Source: PALSA-612 sp963776375
GTDB lineage: Bacteria > Actinomycetota > Thermoleophilia > Gaiellales > Gaiellaceae
Length of the DNA stretch: 64,000 bases
Assembly: GCA_963776375.1 (NCBI GenBank)
Contig: CAVZMF010000002.1
Coordinates: 744,001 to 808,000, forward strand
Direction of reading: 5' to 3'
Position numbers and translations under genes: made by a program. This document shows positions 43,749 to 52,381 of the stretch, piece after piece (the first letter of the stretch is position 1; each line of letters begins with the position of its first letter). Under the pieces are notes generated by a model, which saw only the letters and a program-made list of their open reading frames with translations, was not told where the DNA came from and ran no database searches.

Positions 43749-43774
43749 TACACGAACAGACGTTCTCCTGTCAA
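43745..43774 (-). promoter_or_regulatory. imuB promoter, near-leaderless
   Basis: TTGACA (43769-43774) is a perfect -35 element. After an 18-base spacer comes TAGAAC (43745-43750) as -10. Transcription would start within about ten bases of the ATG at 43734, which leaves no space for a ribosome-binding site. Both SOS boxes overlap this promoter. The -35 lies inside the last codons of the upstream nucleotidyltransferase gene. Confidence 0.75.
43754..43765 (-). promoter_or_regulatory. SOS box 2 (LexA operator)
   Basis: GAACGTCTGTTC on the minus strand is a second perfect GAAC-N4-GTTC site. It lies in the promoter spacer, 17 bases centre to centre from box 1, which would place two LexA dimers about one and a half turns apart. 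Confidence 0.88.
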
Positions 43775-44565
43775 CCAGCTTTTACAGACGCGTGCTTCAG
43801 TCGCTCCCTGACGAGGACGAGAGCGTGCCAGGGCAGCCCGGGCAGCCGCGGCCCGAGCTCACGCTCGGCGAGCGAGAGCAGGCCGTCCGCCGCCTCGACC
43901 GTCCCCGCGAGAAGCAGTCCTTCCAGCTCGTGGGCGATCCCGGGGTAGACGAGGTCGAACCGGCGGAGAGGGTCGAGGTCGTCCAGCAGGCCTGCCTGCT
44001 CGGACGGCACGGCGCGCTCGACGAGCACGATCAGATCGCGGACCGCCAGGCTCTTGACGAAAAAGACGCCGCTCATCGCCTCGCCCCGCCGGTGACGTCC
44101 GACGCCGACGAGGACGTGCGTTACGAGCTGCCCGAAATGGAACCGATCGTCCTCACGTGGATGTGAGCCGGCACGCGCGCCTGCGACCTCGTCCATGCGC
44201 TCGGCGACGCGGCCGCGGTCGAGGAGGACGCGGTAGCGGTTGACCGGCGCGAGGCGCAGCTCTTCGAGATCGAAGACCGCGAACTCGAGCAGATGGCCGT
44301 CCTCGTAGAGGATCTTCAGACCATGCTCGGTCTCGCGGTAGGCCAGCGCGATCTCGCCTGCGCGCGGGAGCCACGACAGGTCCGTGCGAAACCTCTCCTG
44401 CTCTCCCGCCTGCGTGACGACGAAGAAGTCGTGGTCCGACCACTCGTCGGGCGCGTAGTCCCGCTCGGCCATCGAGCCGAGCGCGACGAGCCCGACGACG
44501 CGCGGATCGCTCTGGAGAGAGGCGAGGAGCAGCTCGGTGAACCGGCGGTACTCGTCATTCCTCAT
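43771..44565 (-). CDS. nucleotidyltransferase-domain protein
   Basis: 264 residues. The MNT signature GS-x9-SD-x-D is seen in LGSMAERDYAPDEWSDHDFFVV near residue 30, followed by a helical C-terminal domain. The layout recalls aminoglycoside 6-adenylyltransferases and other small-molecule or tRNA nucleotidyltransferases. The substrate is unknown. ATG start at 44565. Its final codons overlap the -35 element of imuB, so transcription of this gene may disturb LexA binding. Confidence 0.78.
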   Translation of the reverse strand: MRNDEYRRFTELLLASLQSDPRVVGLVALGSMAERDYAPDEWSDHDFFVVTQAGEQERFRTDLSWLPRAGEIALAYRETEHGLKILYEDGHLLEFAVFDLEELRLAPVNRYRVLLDRGRVAERMDEVAGARAGSHPREDDRFHFGQLVTHVLVGVGRHRRGEAMSGVFFVKSLAVRDLIVLVERAVPSEQAGLLDDLDPLRRFDLVYPGIAHELEGLLLAGTVEAADGLLSLAERELGPRLPGLPWHALVLVRERLKHASVKAG

Positions 44566-44581
44566 CCCGGACCTTGGCCGG

Positions 44582-44959
44582 CTAGAGCGGCTGCCCGAAG
44601 GCGATGTCGTGGCCGTCCGGGTCCTGGACGCCGAACTCGCGGAAGCCGTGGGGCGCGTCGTAGATCGTGTAGTCGATCGTCGCGCCCCGCTCCTGCAGCT
44701 CCGCGTAGATCGCGTCCGCGTCGTCGACGCGGATGTACGCGTTCCACGTCTTGTCGACGATCTTCCAGTTGGGGACGATCCGCTCCGAGTCGGGGCAGAG
44801 CGCGAGCAGGATCGTCGCCTCGTCGCGGACGGCGACGCCGAAGTTCGGCGGGTGGCCGTAGACGCTGCACTCGAAGCCGAGCCGGTCGCGGTAGAACTCG
44901 ACCGCCCGGTCGAGGTCGGCGACGAGCAGCACGGGCGACACTCCGGTCAGGGTCGGCAC
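44582..44959 (-). CDS. VOC-family protein (bleomycin-resistance/glyoxalase fold)
   Basis: 125 residues. VSPVLLVADLDRAVEFYRDRLGFECSVYG at the start and DYTIYDAPHGFREFGVQDPDGHDIAFGQ at the end are typical of the bleomycin-binding or dioxygenase branch of the VOC fold. The last Gln replaces the metal-binding Glu of glyoxalase I. GTG start at 44959. It follows the OBG-type GTPase gene by 16 bases. Confidence 0.85.
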   Translation of the reverse strand: MPTLTGVSPVLLVADLDRAVEFYRDRLGFECSVYGHPPNFGVAVRDEATILLALCPDSERIVPNWKIVDKTWNAYIRVDDADAIYAELQERGATIDYTIYDAPHGFREFGVQDPDGHDIAFGQPL

Positions 44960-44975
44960 GAGGCGATCGTAGACG

Positions 44976-45876
44976 TCAGCGGTCGAGAATCTCGACCGCG
45001 TCACCGTCCGCGAGCTCGTGGGCGCGCCCCACGCGCTGCCCCGGGAAGCGCGCCGACGGGCCCCAGACCCGCGCGCCGCGTGCAGCGCTCGCCGAGCTCG
45101 TGGTGGATCGAGTGCGCCACGTCCTCGACGGTCGCGGGCGGGTGCAGTGCGACCGGGTCGCCGCCGTCGCGCAGGTAGACGCGCACGAGGCCGGTCAGGC
45201 CCCAGACGGCGGCGCGGAAGCGGTCGAGCGACTCGTCGTCGAGCACGGACACGGGCACGACCTCGAGCTCCGGGCACGCCGGGGGCTCCGCCTCGTCGGC
45301 CTTCGTCGCCGCGAGGATGGACGGCTTCTCGATCCCCGCCGCAGCGACCTCGGCCCGCACGGTCTCGAGCTCGTCGAGCGGCGAGCCGCAGGCGTGGCAG
45401 TAGACGATCGCGTCGGCGCCGCGGAGGACGCCGAGCAGCGCGCGGCCGCCGCCGCGGTCCTCGCTCGCGCCCTCGATCAGGCCGGGGATCTCGACGAGCT
45501 GGACGAGCACGCCCTCGATCCGCGTCAGCGCCGGCACGGGCCGCGTCGTCGTGAACGCGTAGTCGCCGGTCTTGATCTGGATCGACGACAGCGCCTGGAG
45601 CAGCGACGACTTGCCCGCGTTCGGCGGGCCGACGAGCGCGATCTGCGCCGCGCCCTCCCGGCGCACGGCGATCGAGTCGCGGCTGAGCACGCGGCCGCGG
45701 GTTCGCGTCTCGACGATCTGCGCGTTGACCCACTTGCGGATGTCCGCGTAGGGGCCGTTCTTGTAGTTCGGCAGGTCGGCGAGGATCGCGCGCAGCTCGC
45801 GCGTGCGCTCGGATCCTTCCTTGCCGACGAGGCGGCGCTTGATCAGCTGCATCTGGGTTCGGTGGGGCATGGGCAT
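44976..45876 (-). CDS. OBG/DRG-type GTPase with TGS domain, one frameshift
   Basis: About 300 residues. The G1 loop is GPPNAGKSS, with G3 in LVEIPGLIEGASEDRGGGRALLGVLRGADA and NKxD-like KADEA. A C-terminal TGS domain ends FPGQRVGRAHELADGDAVEILDR; it is reached by skipping one base near 45082 (length 3n+1). Proteins of this DRG-like group bind ribosomes or RNA in eukaryotes and archaea; bacterial roles are unknown. ATG start at 45876 with GAAAGGAG upstream. The 187-base leader carries hairpins (see 45969). Confidence 0.85.
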
Positions 45877-45968
45877 TGCGGACTCCTTTCCTCGGTGCTG
45901 CTACGAAGCGGGAAAGGGCCGCGAGCCCAGCCGCCCATCGAGGCGGCCGCGAGTTCGCGTCCTGATTC

Positions 45969-46005
45969 CCGCCGCTTCCCTCGACGCCTGGGTGGGAAGC
46001 GGCGG
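45969..46005 (-). promoter_or_regulatory. leader hairpin of the OBG-type GTPase
   Basis: CCGCCGCTTCCC and GGGAAGCGGCGG pair perfectly (12 bp) around a 13-base loop. On the minus strand the hairpin follows a 13-codon frame (MDRWLARIFGQNG, stop TAG next to the stem). Its 3' arm can also pair with TTCCCGCTTC about 80 bases on, so two exclusive folds exist. The arrangement recalls an attenuator, but the small frame has no ribosome-binding site. Confidence 0.35.
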
Positions 46006-46063
46006 ACTAGCCGTTCTGGCCGAAGATCCTCGCGAGCCAGCGGTCCATGACCGCGCCAGGGTA

Positions 46064-46429
46064 CTAAATCCGCTCGAGCTCGTCGACCGTGCGCTCGTTG
46101 CGGACGTTGCCCGTGTTCAGCGTCGTCTTCGGCTCGACGAGGACGACGTGGGTGTCGTCGGTCTCGGCGAGCGGGCAGTGCTCGACGCCGCGCGGCACGA
46201 CGATCAGCTCGCCCGGCCCGAGGACGGCGTCGCCGTCGCGGAACTGCATCCGCAGCCGGCCGGACACGACCAGGAACAGCTCGTCCTCGTCGTCGTGGTG
46301 GTGCCAGACGAACTCGCCGTCGAACTTCACGACCTTGACGTAGACGTCGTTCAGCTCGGCGACGATCTTCGGCTGCCACGGCTCATCGACGGCCGCGAGC
46401 TTCGCGGCCAGATTCACCTTGCCGACCAC
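46064..46429 (-). CDS. single-domain cupin protein
   Basis: 121 residues. The cupin motif 1 is FVWHHHDDEDELFLVVSGRLRMQF with His ligands and Glu, motif 2 is PGELIVVPRGVEHCP. This points to a metal-bound beta-barrel; related proteins are sugar isomerases or mannose-6-phosphate-isomerase-like. The substrate is unknown. GTG start at 46429, nine bases after the small protein gene. Confidence 0.85.
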   Translation of the reverse strand: MVGKVNLAAKLAAVDEPWQPKIVAELNDVYVKVVKFDGEFVWHHHDDEDELFLVVSGRLRMQFRDGDAVLGPGELIVVPRGVEHCPLAETDDTHVVLVEPKTTLNTGNVRNERTVDELERI

Positions 46430-46437
46430 GCGCAGGA

Positions 46438-46632
46438 TTACTCGATGCGATGGGAGTCGTCCATCGACATCTCGCCCATCTTCGACGTGCCGAGATCCGT
46501 CTTCAGCTCGTCGAGATCGGTTCCGCCGACTTCGGCGCCCGGCTCGGGGTGATTCGCCAGCGTCAGGAGCTCCTCGTTCTCGTGGTCCTGCTTCCGCTGC
46601 TGCCGGGCCTCCCACCATTCCCTGAGTGACAT
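46438..46632 (-). CDS. small hydrophilic protein, unknown
   Basis: 64 residues, very polar, no domain. The N-terminal part is helical and basic (SLREWWEARQQRKQDHENEE), the rest acidic. ATG start at 46632. It is placed in one transcript with the GNAT gene (17 bases upstream) and the cupin gene (8 bases downstream). Confidence 0.6.
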   Translation of the reverse strand: MSLREWWEARQQRKQDHENEELLTLANHPEPGAEVGGTDLDELKTDLGTSKMGEMSMDDSHRIE

Positions 46633-46648
46633 GTCGGCATCCTACGTG

Positions 46649-47508
46649 CTACCGGACGTAGCGGAGAAAGCGCGAGGTCTCGACGAAGCCGATCGACTCG
46701 TACAGCGCCTTCGGGCCCGTGTTCGACGGATCGACGACGGCGTACACCATCGCCTGCGTCGCGCCTTCCTCCTCGAGCCGCCGGAGCGCGAACCGGGACA
46801 CCGCCGAGCCGAGCCCGAGGCGCCGGAAGTCGGGGTGCGTCCCCACGGGTTCGAGCTCGCCCACACGGTTGTCGGGGTCGAGCCAGGCCAGGCAGTACGC
46901 GGCCAGCCTCCCGTCGGGAGCCTCGGCGACGCAGTCGAGGTCCGCCCGGTAGGGCCAGGCCGCCTGGACGTCGCGGTAGCTCTCCTCGGTGACGCGCGAG
47001 GGCGCCCAGACGATGCGGTGCAGCTCGACGCGCGCCGAAAGGTCCCCGGCCTCCACCGTCCGCAGCCGGAACCCGGCCGGCGGCTCGTCCCGCGGCTCGC
47101 CGGCGAGCTCGCGATGGTGCACGGCGAGCACCCGCTGGTCGGCGTCCGGCACGAAGCCGCGACGCTCGAGGATCGCCGTCGTTGTCGCGTCAGTCGACTG
47201 GAACTCGAACGCGATCCTGCTTTCCGGCGCCTCTTGCTCCACCCAGTCGAGGATCTCGTCCGTCAACGTCTCCCGGACGTCCGGGAGGACGCAGCCGAAG
47301 GCGGTGGAGTCCGGCAGCCGCAGCCACGCCCAGGCGACGTCGCGCGCCGTCGCGCTGCCAGAGGCGCACGCGCCACTCCTGCTCGCGTCCCCGGTGCTGG
47401 ATAGCGCATCCAGGCCAGGTCGCCGACGTGCTGCGGAGCCCGCGGGCCCTCGATCCGCCAGGCCTCCGCCGTCACGGCCTGCATCCGGCGAACCGTGGCG
47501 GCGTCCAC
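46649..47508 (-). CDS. tandem GNAT-fold acetyltransferase, two frameshifts
   Basis: About 286 residues, with two GNAT-like domains. The second is clear: LEPVGTHPDFRRLGLGSAVSRFALRRLEEEGATQAMVYAV, then N-TGPKALYESIGFVE, the acetyl-CoA site. The first starts QAVTAEAWRIEGPRAPQHVGDLAWMRYP and has no evident acetyl-CoA loop. This layout recalls mycothiol synthase MshD and other tandem GNATs; the substrate is unknown. Extra bases near 47392 and 47352 must be skipped; length is 3n+2. The GTG start shares a base with the TAG stop of the ggt gene. Confidence 0.8.
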
Positions 47509-48941
47509 TAGATCCCGGCCGCGTACCCGTCCTTGCGCGGGTCCGACCCGCCGACGAGGGCATCGCCCTGCACGAGGATCGCCTGGCCACCGCCGAACGC
47601 GTACGTGTCTGTCTCCCGCTGGGTGCGGTAGCCGAGCGGCTCGAGATCGGCGTCGCGCTCCCACAGCCCCTCCTCCAGGCGCACGACGCCGTGGTCGACC
47701 CGGAAGCGCGGCCGGTCGAGCGCCGCCTGCGGGTCGAGCCCGTCGTCGACCACGGCCGAGACGAACTGCATGTGCGCCTGCGCCTGGATGAAGCCGCCCA
47801 TCACGCCGAAGGGCCCGAGCAGCCCGCCGTCGCGGAGGAGCATGCCGGGAATGATCGTGTGGTACGGGCGCCGGCCCGGCTCGACCGCGCCGGAGACGAA
47901 GAAGCACGCGCCGCGGTTCTGGAGGACGACCCCCGTCCCCGGCGCGACGACGCGCGAGCCGAAGGCCTCGAACAGGCTCTGGATGAACGAGACGGCCATC
48001 CGGTTCTCGTCCACCGCGCACAGGTAGACCGTTCCGCCCGCAGGCTCGGCCACCGGCGCCTCCTCCCCGCGCCGCCGCCGGTCGAGGTACTCGGGATCGA
48101 TCAGCTCGGAGACGTCGGCGCCGTCGCGCACGCGCGCGAGCCCGTCCTCGAGCGCGAGGCGTGCGCAGCGGATGCGGCTGGCGAGGCTCGGCGACGACCG
48201 CCCGAGCAGGCCGAGCGCTTCCAGGGCGACGACGCCCTGCGTCGGCGGCGGCAGCTCGGCGACCTCGGTGCCGCGGTAGGAGAGGCGGAGCGGCTCGACC
48301 CAGCGCGGCTCGAAGCCGGCGAGATCGTCCTCGTCGAGCCAGGACGCGCCCACGATCGCCTCGGCGACGGGGCCGCGGTAGAAGGCGTCCGGCCCCTCGC
48401 TCGCGATCCGGCGCAGGGTCGCGCCGAGCTCGGGGAAGCGCACGATCTCCCCTACTCGGGGCGGCGGGCCGAGCTCGTCCGGGCCGCCGTGGACGCGCCA
48501 GGACTCGGCCGTTCGGGGCGCGATCGCGAAGCCTCGCTCGGCGATCTCGATCGCAGCGGCGAGACAGGCGTCCAGCCCCAGCAGCCCGTGTCGGTCGGCG
48601 AGCGCCGCCCACCCCGCGACCGCGCCCGGGACGGTCACGGAGCGCGGGCCGTGCAGCTCGACGGGCGTGACCGGGTCCGCGGCGCGCGGTGCCGGCCCGG
48701 CGGAGTCGAGGCCCTCGAGGCGCCCGTCACGCCAGACGAGCGCGAAGCAGTCGCCGCCGATCCCCGTCGACATCGGTTCCGTGACGCAGAGGACGGCCGC
48801 CGCCGCGAGCGCCGCGTCGGCCGCGTTGCCGCCTCGCTCGAGCATGCGCAGGCCGGCGCGCGTTGCGAGCGGCTGGCTCGTCGCCACCATGCCGCGCGCT
48901 GCAACGGCGGGCGGGCGACCGAAGGCGAACCGGTACGGCAT
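47508..48941 (-). CDS. ggt: gamma-glutamyltransferase-family Ntn hydrolase
   Basis: 477 residues. The self-cleavage Thr lies in GGTVYLCAVDENRMAVSFIQSLFEAFGS, followed by GVVLQNRGACF and the C-terminal GGGQAILV. The N-terminal part has GMVATSQPLATRAGLRMLERGGNAADAALA and MSTGIGGDCFALV. There is no signal peptide, so it may be cytoplasmic, unlike the periplasmic glutathione enzymes; some members act on other gamma-glutamyl compounds or are AMS-type transferases. ATG start at 48941 shares a base with the comB stop (TGATG). Confidence 0.9.
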   Translation of the reverse strand: MPYRFAFGRPPAVAARGMVATSQPLATRAGLRMLERGGNAADAALAAAAVLCVTEPMSTGIGGDCFALVWRDGRLEGLDSAGPAPRAADPVTPVELHGPRSVTVPGAVAGWAALADRHGLLGLDACLAAAIEIAERGFAIAPRTAESWRVHGGPDELGPPPRVGEIVRFPELGATLRRIASEGPDAFYRGPVAEAIVGASWLDEDDLAGFEPRWVEPLRLSYRGTEVAELPPPTQGVVALEALGLLGRSSPSLASRIRCARLALEDGLARVRDGADVSELIDPEYLDRRRRGEEAPVAEPAGGTVYLCAVDENRMAVSFIQSLFEAFGSRVVAPGTGVVLQNRGACFFVSGAVEPGRRPYHTIIPGMLLRDGGLLGPFGVMGGFIQAQAHMQFVSAVVDDGLDPQAALDRPRFRVDHGVVRLEEGLWERDADLEPLGYRTQRETDTYAFGGGQAILVQGDALVGGSDPRKDGYAAGI

Positions 48942-49639
48942 CAGAGCAGGGCGACCTCGGCGGCCGGCCCGAGCATGCGCGTGTACCGCGGGACGACCGA
49001 GAGTGCGCTCGTGCGGGCGCAGTAGGCGATGTCGTCCTGGAGCCCGCTCGCATGCAGGTTGCGCGCGCTCTGGGACGCCGAGAGCGCGTCTTCCGCGCTC
49101 GTGAAGCTCCCGGCCAGGCGGATGGCGGCGACCGCCGAGTCGGCGGCCTCGCCGCCGAGCTCGAGCGCGATCCGGCCGGCGCAGTAGGCGTCGTCCATGG
49201 CCAGCTCGCCCTTCACACCCGCGCACAGGACGGCGACGTCGGGGACGCCCTGCTCCCGCGCCGCCCGCGCGACGGCCTCGAGGTTGAGCAGCGAGCCGAC
49301 CAGCACGAGGTCACAGCGCTCGGCCGCGGCGAGCAACAGCCGCGTGCCGTTCGTCGTCGTCAGGACGAGCGTCTCGGCCGCCGGCTCCGTGAACTCGCGG
49401 GGCGAGTTGCCGAAGTCGAAGCCGTCGATTCGGACCGTCTTGCGCTCGCCGCCGAGCACGGCCCCGCCCTCGCTCGTCGCGACGGCCCTCGCCTCCTCGA
49501 CCTCGCCGCAGCAGAGCACCCGGCGGTAGCCCACCGCGAGTGCCTGTGTGATCGTCGAGGTCGCCCGGAGGACGTCGACGACGATCCCCACCGGCGCCGA
49601 GACGTCCTCGGCGGGTGTGAACGCGACGTGGACACGCAC
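48941..49639 (-). CDS. 2-phosphosulfolactate phosphatase family (ComB-like)
   Basis: 232 residues. VVDVLRATSTITQALAVG, GGERKTVRIDGFDFGNSPREF and VLTTTNGTRLL are hallmarks of ComB, which makes sulfolactate in coenzyme M synthesis. Bacteria without coenzyme M also carry the family, so a different phosphatase role is likely. ATG or GTG start at 49639, 17 bases from the divergent rhomboid gene. Downstream overlap with ggt suggests one transcript. Confidence 0.88.
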   Translation of the reverse strand: MRVHVAFTPAEDVSAPVGIVVDVLRATSTITQALAVGYRRVLCCGEVEEARAVATSEGGAVLGGERKTVRIDGFDFGNSPREFTEPAAETLVLTTTNGTRLLLAAAERCDLVLVGSLLNLEAVARAAREQGVPDVAVLCAGVKGELAMDDAYCAGRIALELGGEAADSAVAAIRLAGSFTSAEDALSASQSARNLHASGLQDDIAYCARTSALSVVPRYTRMLGPAAEVALL

Positions 49640-49656
49640 GTCAGTACGCTAGCTTC

Positions 49657-50565
49657 GTGGCCGAACAGCGGTTTTGCTACCGCCATCCCGACCGCGAGAC
49701 GGGGCTGTCGTGCTCCGAATGCGGGCGCCCGATCTGCGTCGACTGCATGACGGTGGCGCCGGTCGGCATCCGCTGCCCTGACCACGGCGGCACGCGTCCG
49801 CGGGCGGTCACGGCGGCGACGCGGCCCGCGACTGTCGCGAACAAGCGCGTGCGCCGAACGGCCGCGCGGCACGGATACGTCATCCCCGAGTTCAGCGTCA
49901 CGCGCGTCCTCGTGGTGGTCAACGTGCTCATCTACCTCGCCGAGCTCGCCAAGGGCGGCAACATCGACGGCGACCGGGAACTCGATCTTCGATCACGGCG
50001 CGCTCGTGCGGGCGCGCACTACGCCGACGGAACGTCGCCGGGTAGCGACGGTGAGTGGTGGCGCCTGTTCACCGCCGCCTTCCTCCACTACGGCCCGATC
50101 CACCTGGGGATGAACATGCTCGCGCTCTGGTGGCTGGGCCAGCCGGTCGAGGCGGCGCTCGGCCGCGCGCGCTTCCTCCTGCTCTACGTCGTCGCCGGCA
50201 TAGCCGGCTCGGCGGGGGCGCTGCTGCTCAACCCGCTGTCCGTCACCGTCGGGGCGTCGGGCGCGATCTTCGGGATCCTCGGCGCCCTGCTCGTCCTCGA
50301 GTACCAGGTCACCGGCTCGCTGGCCGGGCAGGCGATGACGCTGATCGTGATCAACGTCGCCTTCAGCTTCGCGGTCGCGAACATCTCGATCGGCGGCCAC
50401 CTCGGCGGCCTCGTCGCCGGGATCCTGGGCACGATCGCCTTCGTCGGCTTCCGCCGGTACTACCCCGTGGTCGGCCGCGCGGCGCTCTTCCGAGCCCTGA
50501 TCGTCGTCGGGATCGGCGTGGCCTCGATCCTCATCGCCTACCTCAAAGTCAGACAGTACGCGTAG
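49657..50565 (+). CDS. zinc-finger rhomboid intramembrane serine protease
   Basis: 302 residues. An N-terminal B-box-type zinc finger (CYRHPDRETGLSCSECGRPICVDC and CPDHGG, about residues 7-43) precedes six helices. The catalytic Ser lies in VTVGASGAIFGILGA and the His in IGGHLGGLVAG; the L1 loop reads FLHYGPIHLGMNM. Residues about 105-122 look garbled (LDLRSRRARAGAHY). In another frame the same bases read NSIFDHGALVRA, so three extra bases between 49970 and 50020 probably cancel out. GTG start at 49657. Substrates are unknown. Confidence 0.9.
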   Translation: MAEQRFCYRHPDRETGLSCSECGRPICVDCMTVAPVGIRCPDHGGTRPRAVTAATRPATVANKRVRRTAARHGYVIPEFSVTRVLVVVNVLIYLAELAKGGNIDGDRELDLRSRRARAGAHYADGTSPGSDGEWWRLFTAAFLHYGPIHLGMNMLALWWLGQPVEAALGRARFLLLYVVAGIAGSAGALLLNPLSVTVGASGAIFGILGALLVLEYQVTGSLAGQAMTLIVINVAFSFAVANISIGGHLGGLVAGILGTIAFVGFRRYYPVVGRAALFRALIVVGIGVASILIAYLKVRQYA

Positions 50566-50599
50566 CGGGTCCGGCCGCCCCGGTGGCTACCCTGGCCGC

Positions 50600-51187
50600 G
50601 TGGCCGTCCGTCGCTCGATGCTTTTCGCGCTGGTCCTGATCCTTCTCTGCGCCGCCGGAGGCGCGCTCTCCGCGACCTCGCGGTCTGCCGCGCGCACGCT
50701 GTATGTCGACGGCGATTCCCTCTCGGTCGGCACCGGCTGGTACCTGTCGCCGCACCTGCACGGCTGGACGCTGAGGGGCACGACCGCCGTCAGCCGACAT
50801 GCCTCGGAAGGAGCAGCGGCCGTGGAGCAGCGTGCGCGGGACGGCCTGCTCGAGCGCGTCGTGGTCGTCGACCTGGGCACGAACGACGACCCGTCGGCCG
50901 TCGGCGCCTTCCGGAGCTACGTGCTGGGCGTTCTCCGTGCGGCCGGGCCGTCGCGCTGCGTGATCTGGTCGACGATCAACCGCCCGCCCTACAACGGGGT
51001 CTCGTACGACGGCTACAACGCCGTGCTCAGGTCGCTGGACGCCCGCTACAGGAACCTGCACGTCTTCGACTGGGCCGCGCGCGCGAAGGCACATCCCGAG
51101 TGGTTCGGCTCCGACGGCGTCCACCCGGACAGCGCCGGCTACCGGGCGCGCGCCTCGGGCCTCGCCTGGTTGATCAAGCACTGCTAG
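50600..51187 (+). CDS. exported SGNH/GDSL-type hydrolase, small
   Basis: 195 residues. After a signal peptide (about residues 1-26), the SGNH blocks are DGDSLSVGTG (Ser), VDLGTNDDPS (Asn) and DGVHPDSAGY (Asp and His). Likely an esterase or acyltransferase outside the cell. GTG start at 50600. It faces the SGNH/MBOAT pair on the other strand and may serve the same surface polymer. Confidence 0.85.
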   Translation: MAVRRSMLFALVLILLCAAGGALSATSRSAARTLYVDGDSLSVGTGWYLSPHLHGWTLRGTTAVSRHASEGAAAVEQRARDGLLERVVVVDLGTNDDPSAVGAFRSYVLGVLRAAGPSRCVIWSTINRPPYNGVSYDGYNAVLRSLDARYRNLHVFDWAARAKAHPEWFGSDGVHPDSAGYRARASGLAWLIKHC

Positions 51188-51193
51188 CCGGGT

Positions 51194-52381
51194 CTAGCCG
51201 CGCTTCTTCCAGGTCGTGAGGTCGTAGCGCTTGTTCAGCTCCTTGAGCACGAGGCGGGCGATGATGTCGCCGCCCGCGGGCTCGAAGTGGACGCCGTCGT
51301 TCGCACGCACCTTGATCAGATCGCCGTGCGCGTTCTCGAGGTACTCCGCGTACCCGCCGGTCTTCGGATCGGCGAACTGGAACCAGGTGTCGATGTAGAC
51401 GGCGCCGTTCGGCCGCTTCTTCGCCTCCTGGTAGAGGATCCGGTTGATCAGGTCGAAGTCCCTCCGCTCGGACGGGCTCTGGACGATCGGCATGCCCAGG
51501 TAGACGACGAAGCCGTGGGCGCGGATGACCGTGTCCATGAACCCGCCCACCCGTCGACGGTACTCCCTGATCCAGGCGGCGCTCCCGAAGTCGCCGAGGT
51601 TCGCGCCCGGCGGGAGCCCGGTCATGTAGCTGTGGTCGTCGTTCGCGCCGAACGCGACGATGACCACGTTCGGCCTTTCCTTCTTCATCACCTCGCGGAT
51701 GCGGTCGAACCAGTTGTAGACGTCCGGCCGCTCGAGGCCCGTCGCAACGTGCCCGTCGACCGCGTCGATCGGCTTGTAGACCTTGCTGCCCATCGCGCGG
51801 AGGAGCGACTCGCCGGGGACGATGACGAGCGAGTCGCCGCCGATGTAGACGCGGAGCGGGTGCCTGGGCGAGAAGGCGGGTTTCTTCGGCGGCGGCGCGG
51901 GCGGTGGCGGCGCCACCGGCGGCGGGGGCGGCTGCGGGTTGCCCTCGTGCGGCGCAGGCGGGACGACCGGAGGCGGCGGCTGCTTCACGACCACCGGCGG
52001 GGGCGGCGGCGGGAGCTTGATCGCCGTGACGATGTCGTCGTCCCCCGACCGGCCGAGTGCCGCCTGCAGCCCTCGCCGAGGCAGGTCGAGGCCGGTGCCG
52101 TCGCTGACCGTCTGCAGTGGGCTCGCCAGCGCGAGGCCCAGGTCGCGCTTCCAGCTCGGGTTCATCGACTGGGCCGTCTTGTGCAGCCCGCGCGCGTTCA
52201 GGAACGCGCCGAGGAGCAGCGCGCCGATCGCCACGACGATCGCCTGCCCGGCCGGGTTCAGCCGGCGGCGCGGCCCGCGTCCGCCGGCGCCGTTGTCGGT
52301 TCCGGCCAGCGGCCCCTGCGGGACGCGGTCCTCGCGAGCGCGGGAACGGCGTGACGAGCGGGTGCGGGGCTTCGTGGCCAT
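51194..52381 (-). CDS. membrane-anchored SGNH acyltransferase/esterase with Pro-rich linker
   Basis: 395 residues. A cytoplasmic Arg-rich start, one membrane helix (about residues 46-65), a linker with several PPPPPP runs (about 125-175), then an SGNH domain: IGGDSLVIVPG (Ser), VVIVAFGANDDHSYM (Asn), and DGVHFEPAGGDIIA (Asp, His). It overlaps the MBOAT gene stop (TGATG). The pair matches the AlgI-AlgJ/X or DltB-D-like plan, in which MBOAT moves an acyl group across the membrane and SGNH places it on a polymer. Confidence 0.85.
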   Translation of the reverse strand: MATKPRTRSSRRSRAREDRVPQGPLAGTDNGAGGRGPRRRLNPAGQAIVVAIGALLLGAFLNARGLHKTAQSMNPSWKRDLGLALASPLQTVSDGTGLDLPRRGLQAALGRSGDDDIVTAIKLPPPPPPVVVKQPPPPVVPPAPHEGNPQPPPPPVAPPPPAPPPKKPAFSPRHPLRVYIGGDSLVIVPGESLLRAMGSKVYKPIDAVDGHVATGLERPDVYNWFDRIREVMKKERPNVVIVAFGANDDHSYMTGLPPGANLGDFGSAAWIREYRRRVGGFMDTVIRAHGFVVYLGMPIVQSPSERRDFDLINRILYQEAKKRPNGAVYIDTWFQFADPKTGGYAEYLENAHGDLIKVRANDGVHFEPAGGDIIARLVLKELNKRYDLTTWKKRG

